From: Aminobacter sp. AP02
GTDB lineage: Bacteria; Pseudomonadota; Alphaproteobacteria; Rhizobiales; Rhizobiaceae
DNA length: 64,000 nt
Assembly (NCBI RefSeq): GCF_003148805.1
Contig: NZ_QGGX01000021.1
Location: 1-64,000 of the forward strand
Direction: 5' to 3'
A program made the position numbers and the translations under genes. Under the pieces are notes generated by a model. That model saw only the letters and a program-made list of their open reading frames with translations. It was not told where the DNA came from and ran no database searches. Each line of letters starts with the position of its first letter. Position 1 is the stretch's first letter. Shown piece after piece: positions 36,911 to 45,937 of this stretch.

Positions 36911-36963
36911 CCGTGGTGATTTGGCCGGTCGGCTTGCAGCCACGTTAAACAAGTCGCTAAAGG
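36911..36963 (+). ncRNA. SAM-II riboswitch
   Basis: The stretch shows the conserved SAM-II order: GTGGTGATTTGG at the 5' side of P1, CCGGTCGG, CTTGCAGCCACGTTAAA and AAGTCGCTAAA at the 3' pseudoknot side. P1 forms from GTGG/CCAC. It lies 59 bp before the metZ start, the usual place for SAM-II in alphaproteobacteria, and should turn metZ down when S-adenosylmethionine is abundant. Confidence 0.93.
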
Positions 36964-36974
36964 GCCGTTGACGG

Positions 36975-37005
36975 ACCGGTTGCGACTTTCGCGGCCGGTT
37001 TTTTT
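36975..37005 (+). terminator. Intrinsic terminator between the SAM-II aptamer and metZ
   Basis: An 11-bp stem (36975-36985 with 36989-36999, two G-U pairs) with a 3-nt loop runs into seven T. It lies 12 bp after the aptamer and 17 bp before the metZ start codon, so premature termination is possible in this leader. Confidence 0.8.
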
Positions 37006-37021
37006 GTATTTGGATTTGGCT

Positions 37022-38215
37022 ATGACCTCCGAGAAGCAGCGCAACTGGAAACCCCAGACCACCCTCATCCATGGCGGAACCCTGAGATCCGGCTTCGGTG
37101 AAACCTCTGAATCGATCTTCCTGACCCAGGGCTATGTCTACGCCAGCGCCGAAAGCGCCGAAGCGCGCTTCAAGGGCGAAAGCCCGGGTTTCATCTATTC
37201 GCGCTACGCCAACCCCACCGTCGACATGTTCGAAAAGCGCATGTGCGCCCTCGAAGGCGCTGAAGATGCCCGTGCCACCGCCTCGGGCATGGCTGCGGTC
37301 ACGGCCGCGATCCTGTGCAGCCTCAAGGCCGGCGACCATATCGTCGCCGCGCGCGCGCTGTTCGGCTCCTGCCGCTGGGTCGTCGAGACGCTGGCGCCGA
37401 AATACGGCATCGAAGCGACGCTGGTCGACGGCACGCTGACCGAGAATTGGGAAAAGGCCGTCCGGCCGAACACCAAGCTGTTTTTCCTGGAAAGCCCGAC
37501 CAACCCGACGCTCGAGGTGGTCGATATCGCGGCCGTCGCGGCACTTGCCAATTCGATCGGCGCGCGCCTGGTCGTCGACAACGTCTTTGCCACCCCGCTG
37601 CAGCAGAAGCCGCTCGAACTCGGCGCCCATGTCGTGGTCTATTCGGCGACCAAGCATATTGACGGCCAGGGTCGCTGCCTCGGCGGCATCATCCTGTCCG
37701 ACAAGAAGTGGATCGACGAAAACCTGCACGACTACTTCCGCCACACCGGCCCCAGCCTGTCACCCTTCAACGCCTGGACGCTGCTCAAGGGCCTGGAGAC
37801 GCTGCCAGTGCGCGTGCGCCAGCAGACCGAGACTGCCGCCAAGATCGCCGACTTCCTGGCCGGGCGGCCGGAAGTGTCGCGGCTGATCTATCCGGGCCGC
37901 CCCGACCATCCGCAGGCTGACATCATCAAGAAGCAGATGAGTGGCGGTTCGACCCTGCTCTGCTTCGACGTAAAGGGCGGTAAGAAGGCGGCTTTCGCCT
38001 TCGAAAATGCGCTCAACATCATCCTGATCTCGAACAATCTCGGCGATTCCAAGAGCCTGATCACCCATCCGGCGACGACGACGCACAAGAGCCTCACCGA
38101 CGAGGCCCGCGCCGAACTCGGCATCGACGATGGCACGTTGCGCCTGTCGGTCGGCCTCGAAGATGCCGACGACCTGCTCAACGATATCGAAAATGCGCTG
38201 AAGGCAGCGCGCTGA
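37022..38215 (+). CDS. metZ: O-succinylhomoserine sulfhydrylase
   Basis: The protein has 397 aa from ATG 37022. PLP enzyme of the Cys/Met metabolism family: SRYANPTVDMFEKRMCALEGAE, SGMAAVTAAILCSLKAGDH, DNVFATPLQQKPLELGAHVVVYSATKHIDGQGR with the PLP Lys, and SLITHPATTTHKSL. It makes homocysteine directly from an acylated homoserine and sulfide. The SAM-II riboswitch upstream confirms the methionine role. Confidence 0.93.
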   Translation: MTSEKQRNWKPQTTLIHGGTLRSGFGETSESIFLTQGYVYASAESAEARFKGESPGFIYSRYANPTVDMFEKRMCALEGAEDARATASGMAAVTAAILCSLKAGDHIVAARALFGSCRWVVETLAPKYGIEATLVDGTLTENWEKAVRPNTKLFFLESPTNPTLEVVDIAAVAALANSIGARLVVDNVFATPLQQKPLELGAHVVVYSATKHIDGQGRCLGGIILSDKKWIDENLHDYFRHTGPSLSPFNAWTLLKGLETLPVRVRQQTETAAKIADFLAGRPEVSRLIYPGRPDHPQADIIKKQMSGGSTLLCFDVKGGKKAAFAFENALNIILISNNLGDSKSLITHPATTTHKSLTDEARAELGIDDGTLRLSVGLEDADDLLNDIENALKAAR

Positions 38216-38220
38216 GAAAA

Positions 38221-38248
38221 ATGGCGCTCCGGCGAGCCGGAGCGCCAT
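38221..38248. terminator. Perfect hairpin after metZ
   Basis: A perfect 12-bp stem (38221-38232, 38237-38248) with a 4-nt loop starts 5 bp after the metZ stop. Only an A run precedes it and no T run follows on the plus strand, so it may protect the mRNA end or act on the minus strand. Confidence 0.6.
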
Positions 38249-38394
38249 CCTCCGTCGGCGGGGTGAGGCGGATACGTCGGCGAGGTGAAATTGCCCGCAC
38301 AATCATCACATTTGGCGTGAAAACGAAAAACGGCGGTTGACCCGCCGCCTCGCGCGGCGGACTCTGTCATTGTGCAGGCCAAGGAGCGCAGCAT

Positions 38395-38787
38395 ATGTAT
38401 CGCGCGGTCACCCGCAACATCGCGGTCGAGGTCGAGCCGTTCTATCTGGAGGATCGGTCCGAGCCTTCGGAAAACCGTTATGTCTGGGGCTATCGCGTGA
38501 CGATCGAGAACAACTCGGATGAGTTCGTTCAGCTTTTGTCGCGCTACTGGCATATCACCGACGCATCGGGGCGGGTCGAGGAAGTCCGCGGCCCGGGCGT
38601 GGTCGGCGACCAGCCCGAACTCAATCCCGGCGACAGCTACCAATATGCATCCGGCTGCCCGCTCGCGACACCGTCAGGCATCATGGTCGGGCGCTATACA
38701 ATGCGCAACGAAGCGGGCGAGATGTTCGACGTAGCCATCCCCGCCTTCTCGCTCGACATGCCCGACGCTAGGCCCCGGCTGAACTAA
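38395..38787 (+). CDS. apaG: ApaG protein (Co2+/Mg2+ efflux-associated, DUF525)
   Basis: The protein has 130 aa. The ApaG fold is clear: [63 protein letters not shown], and [18 protein letters not shown]. It forms a fibronectin-like beta sandwich. The name derives from a proposed role in cobalt/magnesium balance; the actual activity is uncertain. It is convergent with hslO. Confidence 0.93.
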   Translation: MYRAVTRNIAVEVEPFYLEDRSEPSENRYVWGYRVTIENNSDEFVQLLSRYWHITDASGRVEEVRGPGVVGDQPELNPGDSYQYASGCPLATPSGIMVGRYTMRNEAGEMFDVAIPAFSLDMPDARPRLN

Positions 38788-38790
38788 CCA

Positions 38791-39783
38791 CTACTGCGCT
38801 GGCACGAACTCGGCCGGATCGAACTCGTAGGATTTGGAGCAGAATTCGCAGGCGACGCGGATGACGCCGTCCTCGACGCTTTCAGCGATCTCCTCGGCCG
38901 TAAAGCCCTTCAGGATGCCCTTGATCTTCCTGTCCGAACACGAGCATTCGTCGGCGACGCGCACGCCTTCGTAGACATGTACGCCGTGCTCGTGGAACAG
39001 CCGATAAAGCAGCCTTTCCGTGCCGACTGTCGGGTCGATCAGCTCGGTTGGCTCGATGGTCGCGGCCAGCGCCAGAAGCTCCTGCCAGGAATTGTCGTCG
39101 GGATGTATGGCGACATCGCGCTCGTCGCCGTCGCCGCCATGAATGTCCTGGACACGCCGGCGCTCGGGTGAATCAGGCAGGAACTGCGCCAACAGGCCGC
39201 CGGCGCGCCAATGCTCGCGCGGACCGCCCTCGGCAGGCAGAACAAGCTTTGCCACTGACAGACGCACGTCGGTGGGGATCTGCTCCGACTGACGGAAATA
39301 GGCGCGCGCCGCGTCTTCAAGCGTGATGCCGTTCAGTTCGACGATGCCTTGGTAGCGCTGGGTGTGTTCGCCCTGGTCGATGGTCAGCGCAAGAACACCG
39401 CTGCCGAGAAGATCCTCGGGCGAGGTCATGCCGGCACCGATCGCGGCCTCGACGCGGTCAGGGTCGAAACGTGCGTAGGCGCGCAGGGCTTGCGGCGTGG
39501 TGAAGTCGGCGACCAGCATGTCCACCGGCCCGTCGGTGCGGGTCTGGAAAATGAACTTGCCTTCGAACTTCAGCGACGTGCCGAGCAGGACTGTGACCAC
39601 GCAGGCCTCGGCCAAAAGCCGCGCCACCGGTTCCGGATAGTCGTGCCGTCCGAGAATCTGGTCGAGCAATGGGCCGAGCTGGACTGTGCGGCCGCGCACG
39701 TCGAGCGGCTCCACCGCGAAGGGAACAACATGGTCGTCGCCGGCGAATCCAAATTCGCCGAGCTTGCGTTCGGTCTCAGCCAC
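38791..39783 (-). CDS. hslO: Redox-regulated chaperone Hsp33
   Basis: The protein has 330 aa. The N-terminal holdase domain is followed by the C-terminal redox switch with DECSCSDRKI and VACEFCSKSY, i.e. CxC plus CxxC zinc ligands. These Cys form disulfides under oxidative stress and activate the chaperone. It lies 3 bp from the convergent apaG and downstream of argD-argF on the same strand. Confidence 0.93.
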   Translation of the reverse strand: MAETERKLGEFGFAGDDHVVPFAVEPLDVRGRTVQLGPLLDQILGRHDYPEPVARLLAEACVVTVLLGTSLKFEGKFIFQTRTDGPVDMLVADFTTPQALRAYARFDPDRVEAAIGAGMTSPEDLLGSGVLALTIDQGEHTQRYQGIVELNGITLEDAARAYFRQSEQIPTDVRLSVAKLVLPAEGGPREHWRAGGLLAQFLPDSPERRRVQDIHGGDGDERDVAIHPDDNSWQELLALAATIEPTELIDPTVGTERLLYRLFHEHGVHVYEGVRVADECSCSDRKIKGILKGFTAEEIAESVEDGVIRVACEFCSKSYEFDPAEFVPAQ

Positions 39784-39904
39784 TGGAACTTATCCCATAT
39801 GATTGGCTCTGCGACCCTCGGGCCAGCCGATGGTCGCAGAACAAGGCGTTAACGCCAATAGGTTGAACTGATCCCGCACCAGATAGGAGCGGCAGATCAG
39901 GCAT

Positions 39905-40822
39905 TCAAGCGCCCAGGCACCAGGCAAGCACGGCCTTTTGCGCGTGGAGGCGATTTTCGGCCTCGTCGAAGACCACCGAGTTTGGCCCGTCGATGACCCC
40001 GTCGGTCACTTCCTCGCCGCGATGCGCGGGCAGGCAGTGCATGAACAGCGCGTCCGGCTTGGCGAGTTTCATCAAGTCGGAGTTGACCTGATAGGGCAGG
40101 AATACGTTGTGGCCACGCGCACGGTGCTCCTGGCCCATCGACACCCAGCAATCGGTGACGATGGCATCGACGCCGCGCACTGCATCTTCGGCGGAACGAG
40201 TGATCATGACCTTGCCGCCATTGGCGCGGGCCCAGTCGATGTATTTCTGTTCCGGCTCGCTGCCTTCCGGCACCGCCACGTTGACGTTGAAGCTGAAGCG
40301 GGCAGAAGCCTCGAGCAGCGAATGCAACACATTGTTGCCGTCGCCGGTCCAGGCGAAAGTCTTGTCGCGCACCGGGCCCCTGTGCTCCTCGAAGGTGAGG
40401 ATGTCAGCCATCAGCTGGCACGGATGGGTGTCGTCGGTCAGCCCGTTGATCACCGGTATGGTGGCGTTCTCGGTCAGTTCGATCAGCCGCTCATGGGCAG
40501 TGGTACGGATCATTATCGCGTCGACATACCGCGACAGCACCTTGGCGGTGTCGGCGATCGACTCCGAACGGCCGAGCTGCATCTCGGTGCCGGTCAGCAT
40601 GATGGTCTCGCCGCCAAGCTGGCGCATGCCGACGTCAAACGAGATGCGCGTGCGGGTCGACGGCTTGTCGAAGATCATCGCCAGCACCTTGCCTTCGAGG
40701 GGCTTGGATCGCTCGCCGGCTTTCAGGCGCGCCTTGCGCACCGCCGCATCGTCCAGAATCCCGCGAAGGTCGCTCCCGGAAAGTGCCGAGAGGTCGGTGA
40801 AATGGCGAATCCCGCTGGTCAT
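39905..40822 (-). CDS. argF: Ornithine carbamoyltransferase
   Basis: The protein has 305 aa. Carbamoyl-phosphate site [25 protein letters not shown], an Asp/Ser loop DCWVSMGQE, and the ornithine-site [13 protein letters not shown]. It makes citrulline from ornithine and carbamoyl phosphate. It follows argD by 15 bp, the usual argD-argF(-hslO) order of Rhizobiales. Confidence 0.95.
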   Translation of the reverse strand: MTSGIRHFTDLSALSGSDLRGILDDAAVRKARLKAGERSKPLEGKVLAMIFDKPSTRTRISFDVGMRQLGGETIMLTGTEMQLGRSESIADTAKVLSRYVDAIMIRTTAHERLIELTENATIPVINGLTDDTHPCQLMADILTFEEHRGPVRDKTFAWTGDGNNVLHSLLEASARFSFNVNVAVPEGSEPEQKYIDWARANGGKVMITRSAEDAVRGVDAIVTDCWVSMGQEHRARGHNVFLPYQVNSDLMKLAKPDALFMHCLPAHRGEEVTDGVIDGPNSVVFDEAENRLHAQKAVLAWCLGA

Positions 40823-40837
40823 GTAACTTCCTTGGGT

Positions 40838-42031
40838 TCAGCCGCCGTTGGCGGCGGCCTTGGAGAGGCTGGCAGCTCCGGCGCGAATGCGCGCCAGCGC
40901 CTCTTGGATGTCGGCGTCGGTCGTCGTCAGCGGCGGCAACAGGCGCAACACGTTCTCGCCCGCTGGCACAGCAAGCAGCTTCTGGTCGCGCAGCGCCATG
41001 TTCACCTTGGTGTTTGGCATGGCGCATTTGATGCCCAGCAGCAGGCCGGTGCCGCGGATATCCTCGATCACGTCGGGGAACTCGTCGGCGATGGCGGCCA
41101 GGCCCTGCTTCATCAGCAGCGCCTTGCGGCTGACCTCTTCGAGGAAACCCTCTTCGAGCACGATGTCTAGTACGGCGTTGCCGACCGCCATGGCCAGCGG
41201 ATTGCCGCCAAAAGTCGTGCCATGGACGCCTGCCGTCATCGCCTTCGCTGCCTCTTCGGTGGCGAGACAAGCGGCGACCGGGAAGCCGCCGCCAATACCC
41301 TTGGCGATTGCCATCAGGTCGGGCGAAACGCCGGCCCACTCATAGGCGTAAAGCTTGCCCGTGCGACCGATGCCGCACTGGACTTCGTCGAAAATGAGCA
41401 GCAGGCCGTGCTTGTCGCAAAGCTGGCGCAGGCGCTTCAGTGACTGCGTCGGGAACGGACGGATGCCGCCCTCGCCCTGCACCGGCTCAAGCAGGATCGC
41501 GGCCGTCTCCGGGCCGATCAGCTTTTCCGCCGCATCGATGTCGTCGAAGGCTACCTGATCGAAACCGTCGACCTTGGGGCCGAAACCTTCGAGATACTTC
41601 GCCTGCCCGCCAGCGGCGATGGTCGCAAGCGTGCGTCCATGGAAGGCGCCTTCGAAGGTGATGATGCGATAGCGTTCCGGATGACCGTTCGCAAATTGGT
41701 AGCGGCGCGCGGTCTTGATCGCACATTCCAGCGCTTCCGCGCCCGAATTGGTGAAGAAGACACGGTCGGCAAACGAGCTTTCGGCCAGGCGCTCGGCCAG
41801 CCGGCTCTGGCCCGGGATCTGGTAGAGGTTGGAGACATGCCAGAGCTTGGCAGCCTGCTCGGTCAGCGCCTGGACAAGATGCGGATGGCTGTGGCCCAAC
41901 GAATTAACCGCGATGCCACCAGCGAAATCGAGATATCGCTCGCCCTTGTCGGTGATCAGCCAAGAGCCCTCACCTCGCTCGAAGGCCAGGGGTGCACGAG
42001 CAAAGGTCTCGTAAAGCGCTGATCCGCTCAT
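40838..42031 (-). CDS. argD: Acetylornithine aminotransferase
   Basis: The protein has 397 aa. Class III PLP aminotransferase: [60 protein letters not shown] Lys in [12 protein letters not shown], then [11 protein letters not shown]. It converts N-acetylglutamate semialdehyde to N-acetylornithine. The short leader upstream carries a strong promoter and a terminator-like hairpin, so transcription may be controlled early. Confidence 0.94.
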   Translation of the reverse strand: MSGSALYETFARAPLAFERGEGSWLITDKGERYLDFAGGIAVNSLGHSHPHLVQALTEQAAKLWHVSNLYQIPGQSRLAERLAESSFADRVFFTNSGAEALECAIKTARRYQFANGHPERYRIITFEGAFHGRTLATIAAGGQAKYLEGFGPKVDGFDQVAFDDIDAAEKLIGPETAAILLEPVQGEGGIRPFPTQSLKRLRQLCDKHGLLLIFDEVQCGIGRTGKLYAYEWAGVSPDLMAIAKGIGGGFPVAACLATEEAAKAMTAGVHGTTFGGNPLAMAVGNAVLDIVLEEGFLEEVSRKALLMKQGLAAIADEFPDVIEDIRGTGLLLGIKCAMPNTKVNMALRDQKLLAVPAGENVLRLLPPLTTTDADIQEALARIRAGAASLSKAAANGG

Positions 42032-42056
42032 TATATGCGTCTCCGAACCCGGAAAA

Positions 42057-42118
42057 TCAAAAAGCCGCCTCAGAGCGGCGGCCTGCGGCTATATCAGGTT
42101 TTTCTGCCATGAAGTCAA
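42057..42118 (-). promoter_or_regulatory. argD promoter with initial-transcript hairpin and possible leader ORF
   Basis: On the minus strand TTGACT (42113-42118) and GATATA (42090-42095) are 17 nt apart, a good sigma-70 promoter for argD. Directly downstream, GCCGCC/GGCGGC (42077-42082 with 42064-42069) forms a hairpin followed by five T (42059-42063), 28 nt before the argD start codon. An open frame from ATG 42110 to TGA 42057 encodes [17 protein letters not shown] with two adjacent Arg codons, but it has no ribosome-binding site and starts inside the promoter. Confidence 0.5.
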
Positions 42119-42207
42119 CGAAAACGTCACATAAGCCGATGTGACCAAACCCGTCCGTTGCCATGCAGTCACGCCGCATCGGCAAGTTGGGGAAAACCAC
42201 AAAAACC

Positions 42208-42349
42208 GATTCGTCACGACCCCTCGGACTCTTGTCACGGAGTCAGCGTATCGATAATTGTAATTGAGAAATAACTAGATTTCGTGCGGCGGACATATTC
42301 ACCGAATAGATGTGGTGTCCACCCGGCTTGCCGGGACGGAAAAGGATTC
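42208..42349. promoter_or_regulatory. Cluster of GANTC (CcrM) methylation sites upstream of gcrA
   Basis: GATTC at 42208, GACTC at 42227 and GAGTC at 42240 fall within 37 bp; another GATTC is at 42345. All lie in the 352-bp gap between argD and gcrA. GcrA acts at methylated GANTC promoters, so the cluster suggests cell-cycle or self control. The rest of this gap holds only the argD promoter and a small CCCGGC/GCCGGG dyad near 42332. Confidence 0.6.
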
Positions 42350-42383
42350 CGCTTTCCGCACGTTAAATCAGGAGCACGGTCTC

Positions 42384-42902
42384 ATGAACTGGACTGACGA
42401 GCGGGTCGAACTTCTCAGAAAACTATGGTCGGAGGGTCTGAGCGCGAGCCAGATCGCCGCGCAATTGGGTGGCGTGAGCCGCAATGCCGTCATCGGCAAG
42501 GTTCATCGCCTGAAGCTGTCGAGCCGAGGGCGCGCGACAGCGGCACCGGCACGCCAGAAAAAGACGACACAGGTAGCAGCCGCAACCAAGACGGTGCAGC
42601 GCACGGTGACAGCCACGCGCACGGTGACCGCCAGCATCGGCGCCACGGCACTACAGGCGCAGTTCGACGTCGAGCCGGTTGCACGCCAGTATATCCGCCC
42701 GGTCGAAAATGTCGTCGTTCCGATTTCGCGCCGCCTTCAGCTGGTCCAGCTCAACGAGCGCACCTGCAAGTGGCCGAACGGCGACCCGCTGAGCGAAGAC
42801 TTCAGCTTCTGCGGCAACGAGGCCGGCGAAAGCGGACCTTACTGCGGCTATCACTCGAAGGTGGCTTTCCAGCCGGCTTCGGAGCGCCGCCGCTCGCGCT
42901 GA
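42384..42902 (+). CDS. gcrA: GcrA cell-cycle regulator
   Basis: The protein has 172 aa from ATG 42384. The N-terminal DNA-binding domain MNWTDERVELLRKLWSEGLSASQIAAQLGGVSRNAVIGKVHRL is diagnostic. An Ala/Thr-rich linker follows, then the C-terminal sigma-70-interacting part with QLNERTCKWPNGDP and FCGNEAGESGPYCGYHS, whose Cys are conserved. It is an alphaproteobacterial co-activator at methylated GANTC promoters. Confidence 0.95.
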   Translation: MNWTDERVELLRKLWSEGLSASQIAAQLGGVSRNAVIGKVHRLKLSSRGRATAAPARQKKTTQVAAATKTVQRTVTATRTVTASIGATALQAQFDVEPVARQYIRPVENVVVPISRRLQLVQLNERTCKWPNGDPLSEDFSFCGNEAGESGPYCGYHSKVAFQPASERRRSR

Positions 42903-43000
42903 GCGAATAGCGAATAGCGAATAGCAGACATTGTCAGGGCCTCGGATCGTCAAGCGTTCCGGGGCCTCTCTATTCGCTACTCACTGTTCGCTATTCGCTC
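42901..43000. repeat. GCGAATAGC tandem repeat with inverted copies between gcrA and corA
   Basis: Right after the gcrA stop, GCGAATAGC is repeated three times with an 8-bp period (42903-42925). Inverted copies lie at 42970-42979 and 42987-43000. The outer arms pair over 14 bp (42901-42914 with 42987-43000) and the inner arms over 10 bp, leaving a 7-nt bulge. It likely folds as a long hairpin that ends both convergent transcripts, though no T run is present. Confidence 0.7.
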
Positions 43001-43003
43001 TTC

Positions 43004-44017
43004 TTACAGCCAGCCATTCTTCCTGAACCGCCAGTAGAGGATCGAGCAGATGGCTACGATCGCCACAAGCACCGTCGGATAGCCGTATTCGAAATGCAGC
43101 TCCGGCATGTCGGAGAAATTCATGCCATAGATGCCGGCGAGCGCGGTCGGAACGGCCAGGATCGCAGCCCAGGAAGCGAGTTTCTTGGCGATCGCGGTCT
43201 CCTGGCTCTGTCCAACCAGCAGGCTCGCCTCGAAGGCGAAAGCAAGCACCTCGCGCAGGTTGTCCACCTTTTCCACCACCGTACGAATGTGATCGGTGAC
43301 GTCCCGGAACATGGGATGCATCGCAGGGCGCAACTGCGGCAGGTCGGCGCTCGTCAGTCGCCTGCAAACCTCGACAAGCGGGCCCGCCGCATTGCGCAGG
43401 CGCAACAGGTCGCGGCGCAGCATGTAAAGCCGCTCGATGTCCCTTGAGGTCATCGGCCGTGCCAGAACGCCATCTTCGATGGCGTCGACCTCCTCTTCGA
43501 TCTGCTCGAGCACCGGCATGTAATTGTCGACGATGAAATCGAGGATGGCATAGAGGATGAAATCCTCGCCCTTGGCGAGCGCCGCGGGACAGGATTCCCA
43601 ATGCTGGCGCACCGCGGCATAGGAAGTCGAAACGCCGTGGCGAACGCTGACGATGTAGCCCTTGCCGACAAAAATATGGGTCTCGCCGAAATTCACCCTC
43701 CCCTGCACGAGCTGGGCCGTGCGCGCGACAATGAACAGCGCGTCGCCATACTGCTCGATCTTGGGCCGCTGGTGGGGATGTTCGGCATCTTCGATGGCGA
43801 GATCGTGGAGGTGGAACTGCTGCTGGACCCGCAACAGCAGTTCGCGGCTCGGTTCAAGCAGGCCGATCCACACGACGTGGCCTTCCTTGGCCGCCCAGTC
43901 GCCGGCTTCTTCGATGGCGATGTCGGCTATGCGGCGGCCGCCAAGGTAGACGCTGGAAGCGACGACGCCGCTTTCCAGCTTGGGGCCCTTGTCGAACTTT
44001 CTGGCAAGTTCGGTCAT
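43004..44017 (-). CDS. corA: Magnesium/cobalt transporter CorA
   Basis: The protein has 337 aa. A large cytoplasmic N-terminal domain with HPHQRPKIEQYGDALFIVAR leads to two C-terminal membrane helices, with the pore signature YGMNFSDMPE between them and a basic C-terminus. It forms a pentameric Mg2+ channel. GGGGTGCAGC precedes the ATG. It is downstream of phoU on the same strand. Confidence 0.93.
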   Translation of the reverse strand: MTELARKFDKGPKLESGVVASSVYLGGRRIADIAIEEAGDWAAKEGHVVWIGLLEPSRELLLRVQQQFHLHDLAIEDAEHPHQRPKIEQYGDALFIVARTAQLVQGRVNFGETHIFVGKGYIVSVRHGVSTSYAAVRQHWESCPAALAKGEDFILYAILDFIVDNYMPVLEQIEEEVDAIEDGVLARPMTSRDIERLYMLRRDLLRLRNAAGPLVEVCRRLTSADLPQLRPAMHPMFRDVTDHIRTVVEKVDNLREVLAFAFEASLLVGQSQETAIAKKLASWAAILAVPTALAGIYGMNFSDMPELHFEYGYPTVLVAIVAICSILYWRFRKNGWL

Positions 44018-44106
44018 GCTGCACCCCTACGGGGCATGCGCCCCGCCGATCGGAGCTATCCTAAACCTTCGCTACCCCGCGCAGAAGAGCCTTATTGGAC
44101 GCCGGT

Positions 44107-44832
44107 TCAAGTGGATTTGCCATCGTCCGACAGGGTTACGCGATGGCTCTTGTCTTCCTTGGGGCGCTCGGGGGGCATCTGATCGCCGGTGACGATGTAG
44201 TAGATCGTCTCGGCGATGTTGGTGGCGTGGTCGCCGATACGCTCGATGTTCTTGGCCACGAACAGCAGATGCGTGCAGGGCGTGATGTTGCGCGGATCTT
44301 CCATCATGTAGGTCAACAGCTCGCGAAACAGCGAGGTGTACATGGCGTCGATCTGCTCGTCGCGGTCGCGCACGAAACCGATGCGCTCGACCGAACGCGA
44401 GGCATAGACGTCGAGCACCTCCTTGAGCTGGGTCAGCGCCAGTTCGGCCAGGGCTTCCAGTCCGCGGAACAGGCTGTTGGGCTGGCGCCCTTCGGCCACC
44501 GCCGACACGCGCTTGGCGATGTTCTTGCCGAGATCGCCGACGCGCTCGAGATCCGCCGAAATGCGGATCGCTCCGATGATCTCGCGCAGATCGGTGGCCA
44601 TCGGCTGGCGCCTGGCGATGATCAGGATCGCCTTGTCGTCGATCTCGCGCTGGGCTTCGTCGAGCAAGACGTCGTCCTGGACCACACGCCGTCCGAGTTC
44701 CGGATCGCCGTTGACCAGGGCGGCAATCGCCTGATCGACCATGCGTTCGGCCTGGCCGCCCATGGCCGCGATCTTGCGTGCGAGGAACTTCAATTCCCCG
44801 TCATAGGCGCTGACGATGTGAACGGACTGCAT
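44107..44832 (-). CDS. phoU: Phosphate signalling protein PhoU
   Basis: The protein has 241 aa, two repeated three-helix bundles. Metal-binding motif copies are DEAQREIDDKAILIIARRQPMATDLR in the first half and KNIERIGDHATNIAETIYYIVTGD in the second. It restrains the Pho regulon through PstB and PhoR. Here no pst genes flank it; an SdpI-like gene lies upstream. Confidence 0.93.
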   Translation of the reverse strand: MQSVHIVSAYDGELKFLARKIAAMGGQAERMVDQAIAALVNGDPELGRRVVQDDVLLDEAQREIDDKAILIIARRQPMATDLREIIGAIRISADLERVGDLGKNIAKRVSAVAEGRQPNSLFRGLEALAELALTQLKEVLDVYASRSVERIGFVRDRDEQIDAMYTSLFRELLTYMMEDPRNITPCTHLLFVAKNIERIGDHATNIAETIYYIVTGDQMPPERPKEDKSHRVTLSDDGKST

Positions 44833-45000
44833 TTCTGCTCTGGGCCTCCCGAGTTACGGATGAATCATGCTTCTGAATCCGCAACCCTAAGCTAGCTGCG
44901 TGACGGAATAAAGAAATCGCCGAAACGGCTGGTTTTCACTGTAGCCGGCTTTCGGCCATCGCCTGACTCAAGCCATCGAACATCGACGCCTCGACGTCGC

Positions 45001-45648
45001 TCAGCTGCGATGCGCCAACCGGTAGCTGTAGAGGCTACCTATCGCAATTGGCGTCAGCACGGCCGCAAGCAATGCGATGAAGAGCCAGACAGGCTCCTTG
45101 ACCAGCACCGCGCAGAGCAGCAGCAGAGTGCCGCCTGCGACGAAAAGCAGGCCGGTCAGGCGCTGTGTCGCACGCCAGAGGGCCGGGTCGTTCATGATCC
45201 ACGGAAGACGCACGCCAGACAGCGTGTTGGGCTGCGTCTTTGGCATGACATTGCCAAGCAGGATCAGCATGACCGCGATGGCAATCGTGATAACGCGAAC
45301 CATCTGGTCGGGATACCCAAGACCAATCAGCACAATCGCGGACTGGATGGCCAAAGCCAGTCCGGTCATAGCCGGTATCACCGTGGCAAAGGCATGCTTG
45401 CTGGAGGCTATCTGAGACTGATCGACGCGACGACCTACCAGAGTGAACAACAATGAAAGGACCATCACCATCGCCGGCGCCATCAGAAGGGCTGCGTTGC
45501 GCGGCCAAAATGTATCTGGCTCACCATTCGGTCCCCAATGAATCGGCAGGCTCATGTCTGCTGGAATGAGCGCATAACCGGCAAACGTGACGGCGGCCAA
45601 CGCGGCCAGCAGCACCGAGTTGGTGCGCGAAAACAATGCCTGGTTCAT
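45001..45648 (-). CDS. SdpI-family membrane protein (DUF1648 + SdpI domains)
   Basis: The protein has 215 aa with about six membrane helices. The N-terminal DUF1648 region has ALIPADMSLPIHWGPNGEPDTFWPRN, and the second half has GNVMPKTQPNTLSGVRLPWIMNDPALWRATQR, the SdpI signature. In Bacillus, SdpI gives immunity to the SdpC toxin and sequesters the repressor SdpR. The gene overlaps an ArsR/SdpR-like gene by 4 bp, the same pairing, but there is no toxin gene. Confidence 0.87.
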   Translation of the reverse strand: MNQALFSRTNSVLLAALAAVTFAGYALIPADMSLPIHWGPNGEPDTFWPRNAALLMAPAMVMVLSLLFTLVGRRVDQSQIASSKHAFATVIPAMTGLALAIQSAIVLIGLGYPDQMVRVITIAIAVMLILLGNVMPKTQPNTLSGVRLPWIMNDPALWRATQRLTGLLFVAGGTLLLLCAVLVKEPVWLFIALLAAVLTPIAIGSLYSYRLAHRS

Positions 45649-45914
45649 GTGTCCTGGTCCTTCAGGCTGAGAAGCCCAGCCAGGGCCTCTTCGAGGATCG
45701 ATGTGTTGAGATGGTAGATCAGGCTCGTGCCACGCCGCTCGACGGCGACCAGCTCGGCTTCCTTGAGCTTGTTGAAATGCACCGACAGCGTTGGCTTGGT
45801 GAGGTCGAAATGTGCAGCGAGTTCGCCGGCGCTGCGCGGCCCATCCTTGAGCAGCGCCAGGATCCTGCGCCTCACAGGATGCGAAAGTGCCTCGAAGACC
45901 GCATTGATACCCAT
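45645..45914 (-). CDS. ArsR-family repressor (SdpR-like)
   Basis: The protein has 89 aa, a single winged helix: FEALSHPVRRRILALLKDGPRSAGELAAHFDLTKPTLSVHFNKLKEAELV. No metal-binding Cys are present. It overlaps the SdpI-like gene by 4 bp, matching the Bacillus SdpR/SdpI pair in which the membrane protein inactivates the repressor. Two AT-rich dyads lie just upstream as probable operators. Confidence 0.87.
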   Translation of the reverse strand: MGINAVFEALSHPVRRRILALLKDGPRSAGELAAHFDLTKPTLSVHFNKLKEAELVAVERRGTSLIYHLNTSILEEALAGLLSLKDQDT

Positions 45915-45937
45915 CTGGCCGCCATTGTTTGCGCCTG

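Noticed and set aside
42057-42110. Classical arginine leader peptide for argD attenuation
   Set aside because: The 17-codon frame starts within the -35/-10 spacer, has no ribosome-binding site and only two Arg codons, so translation control of the hairpin is unlikely. The hairpin itself is kept as a finding.
42901-43000. CRISPR array in the GCGAATAGC repeats
   Set aside because: The period is 8 bp with no spacers, and there are inverted copies. No cas genes are in the window.
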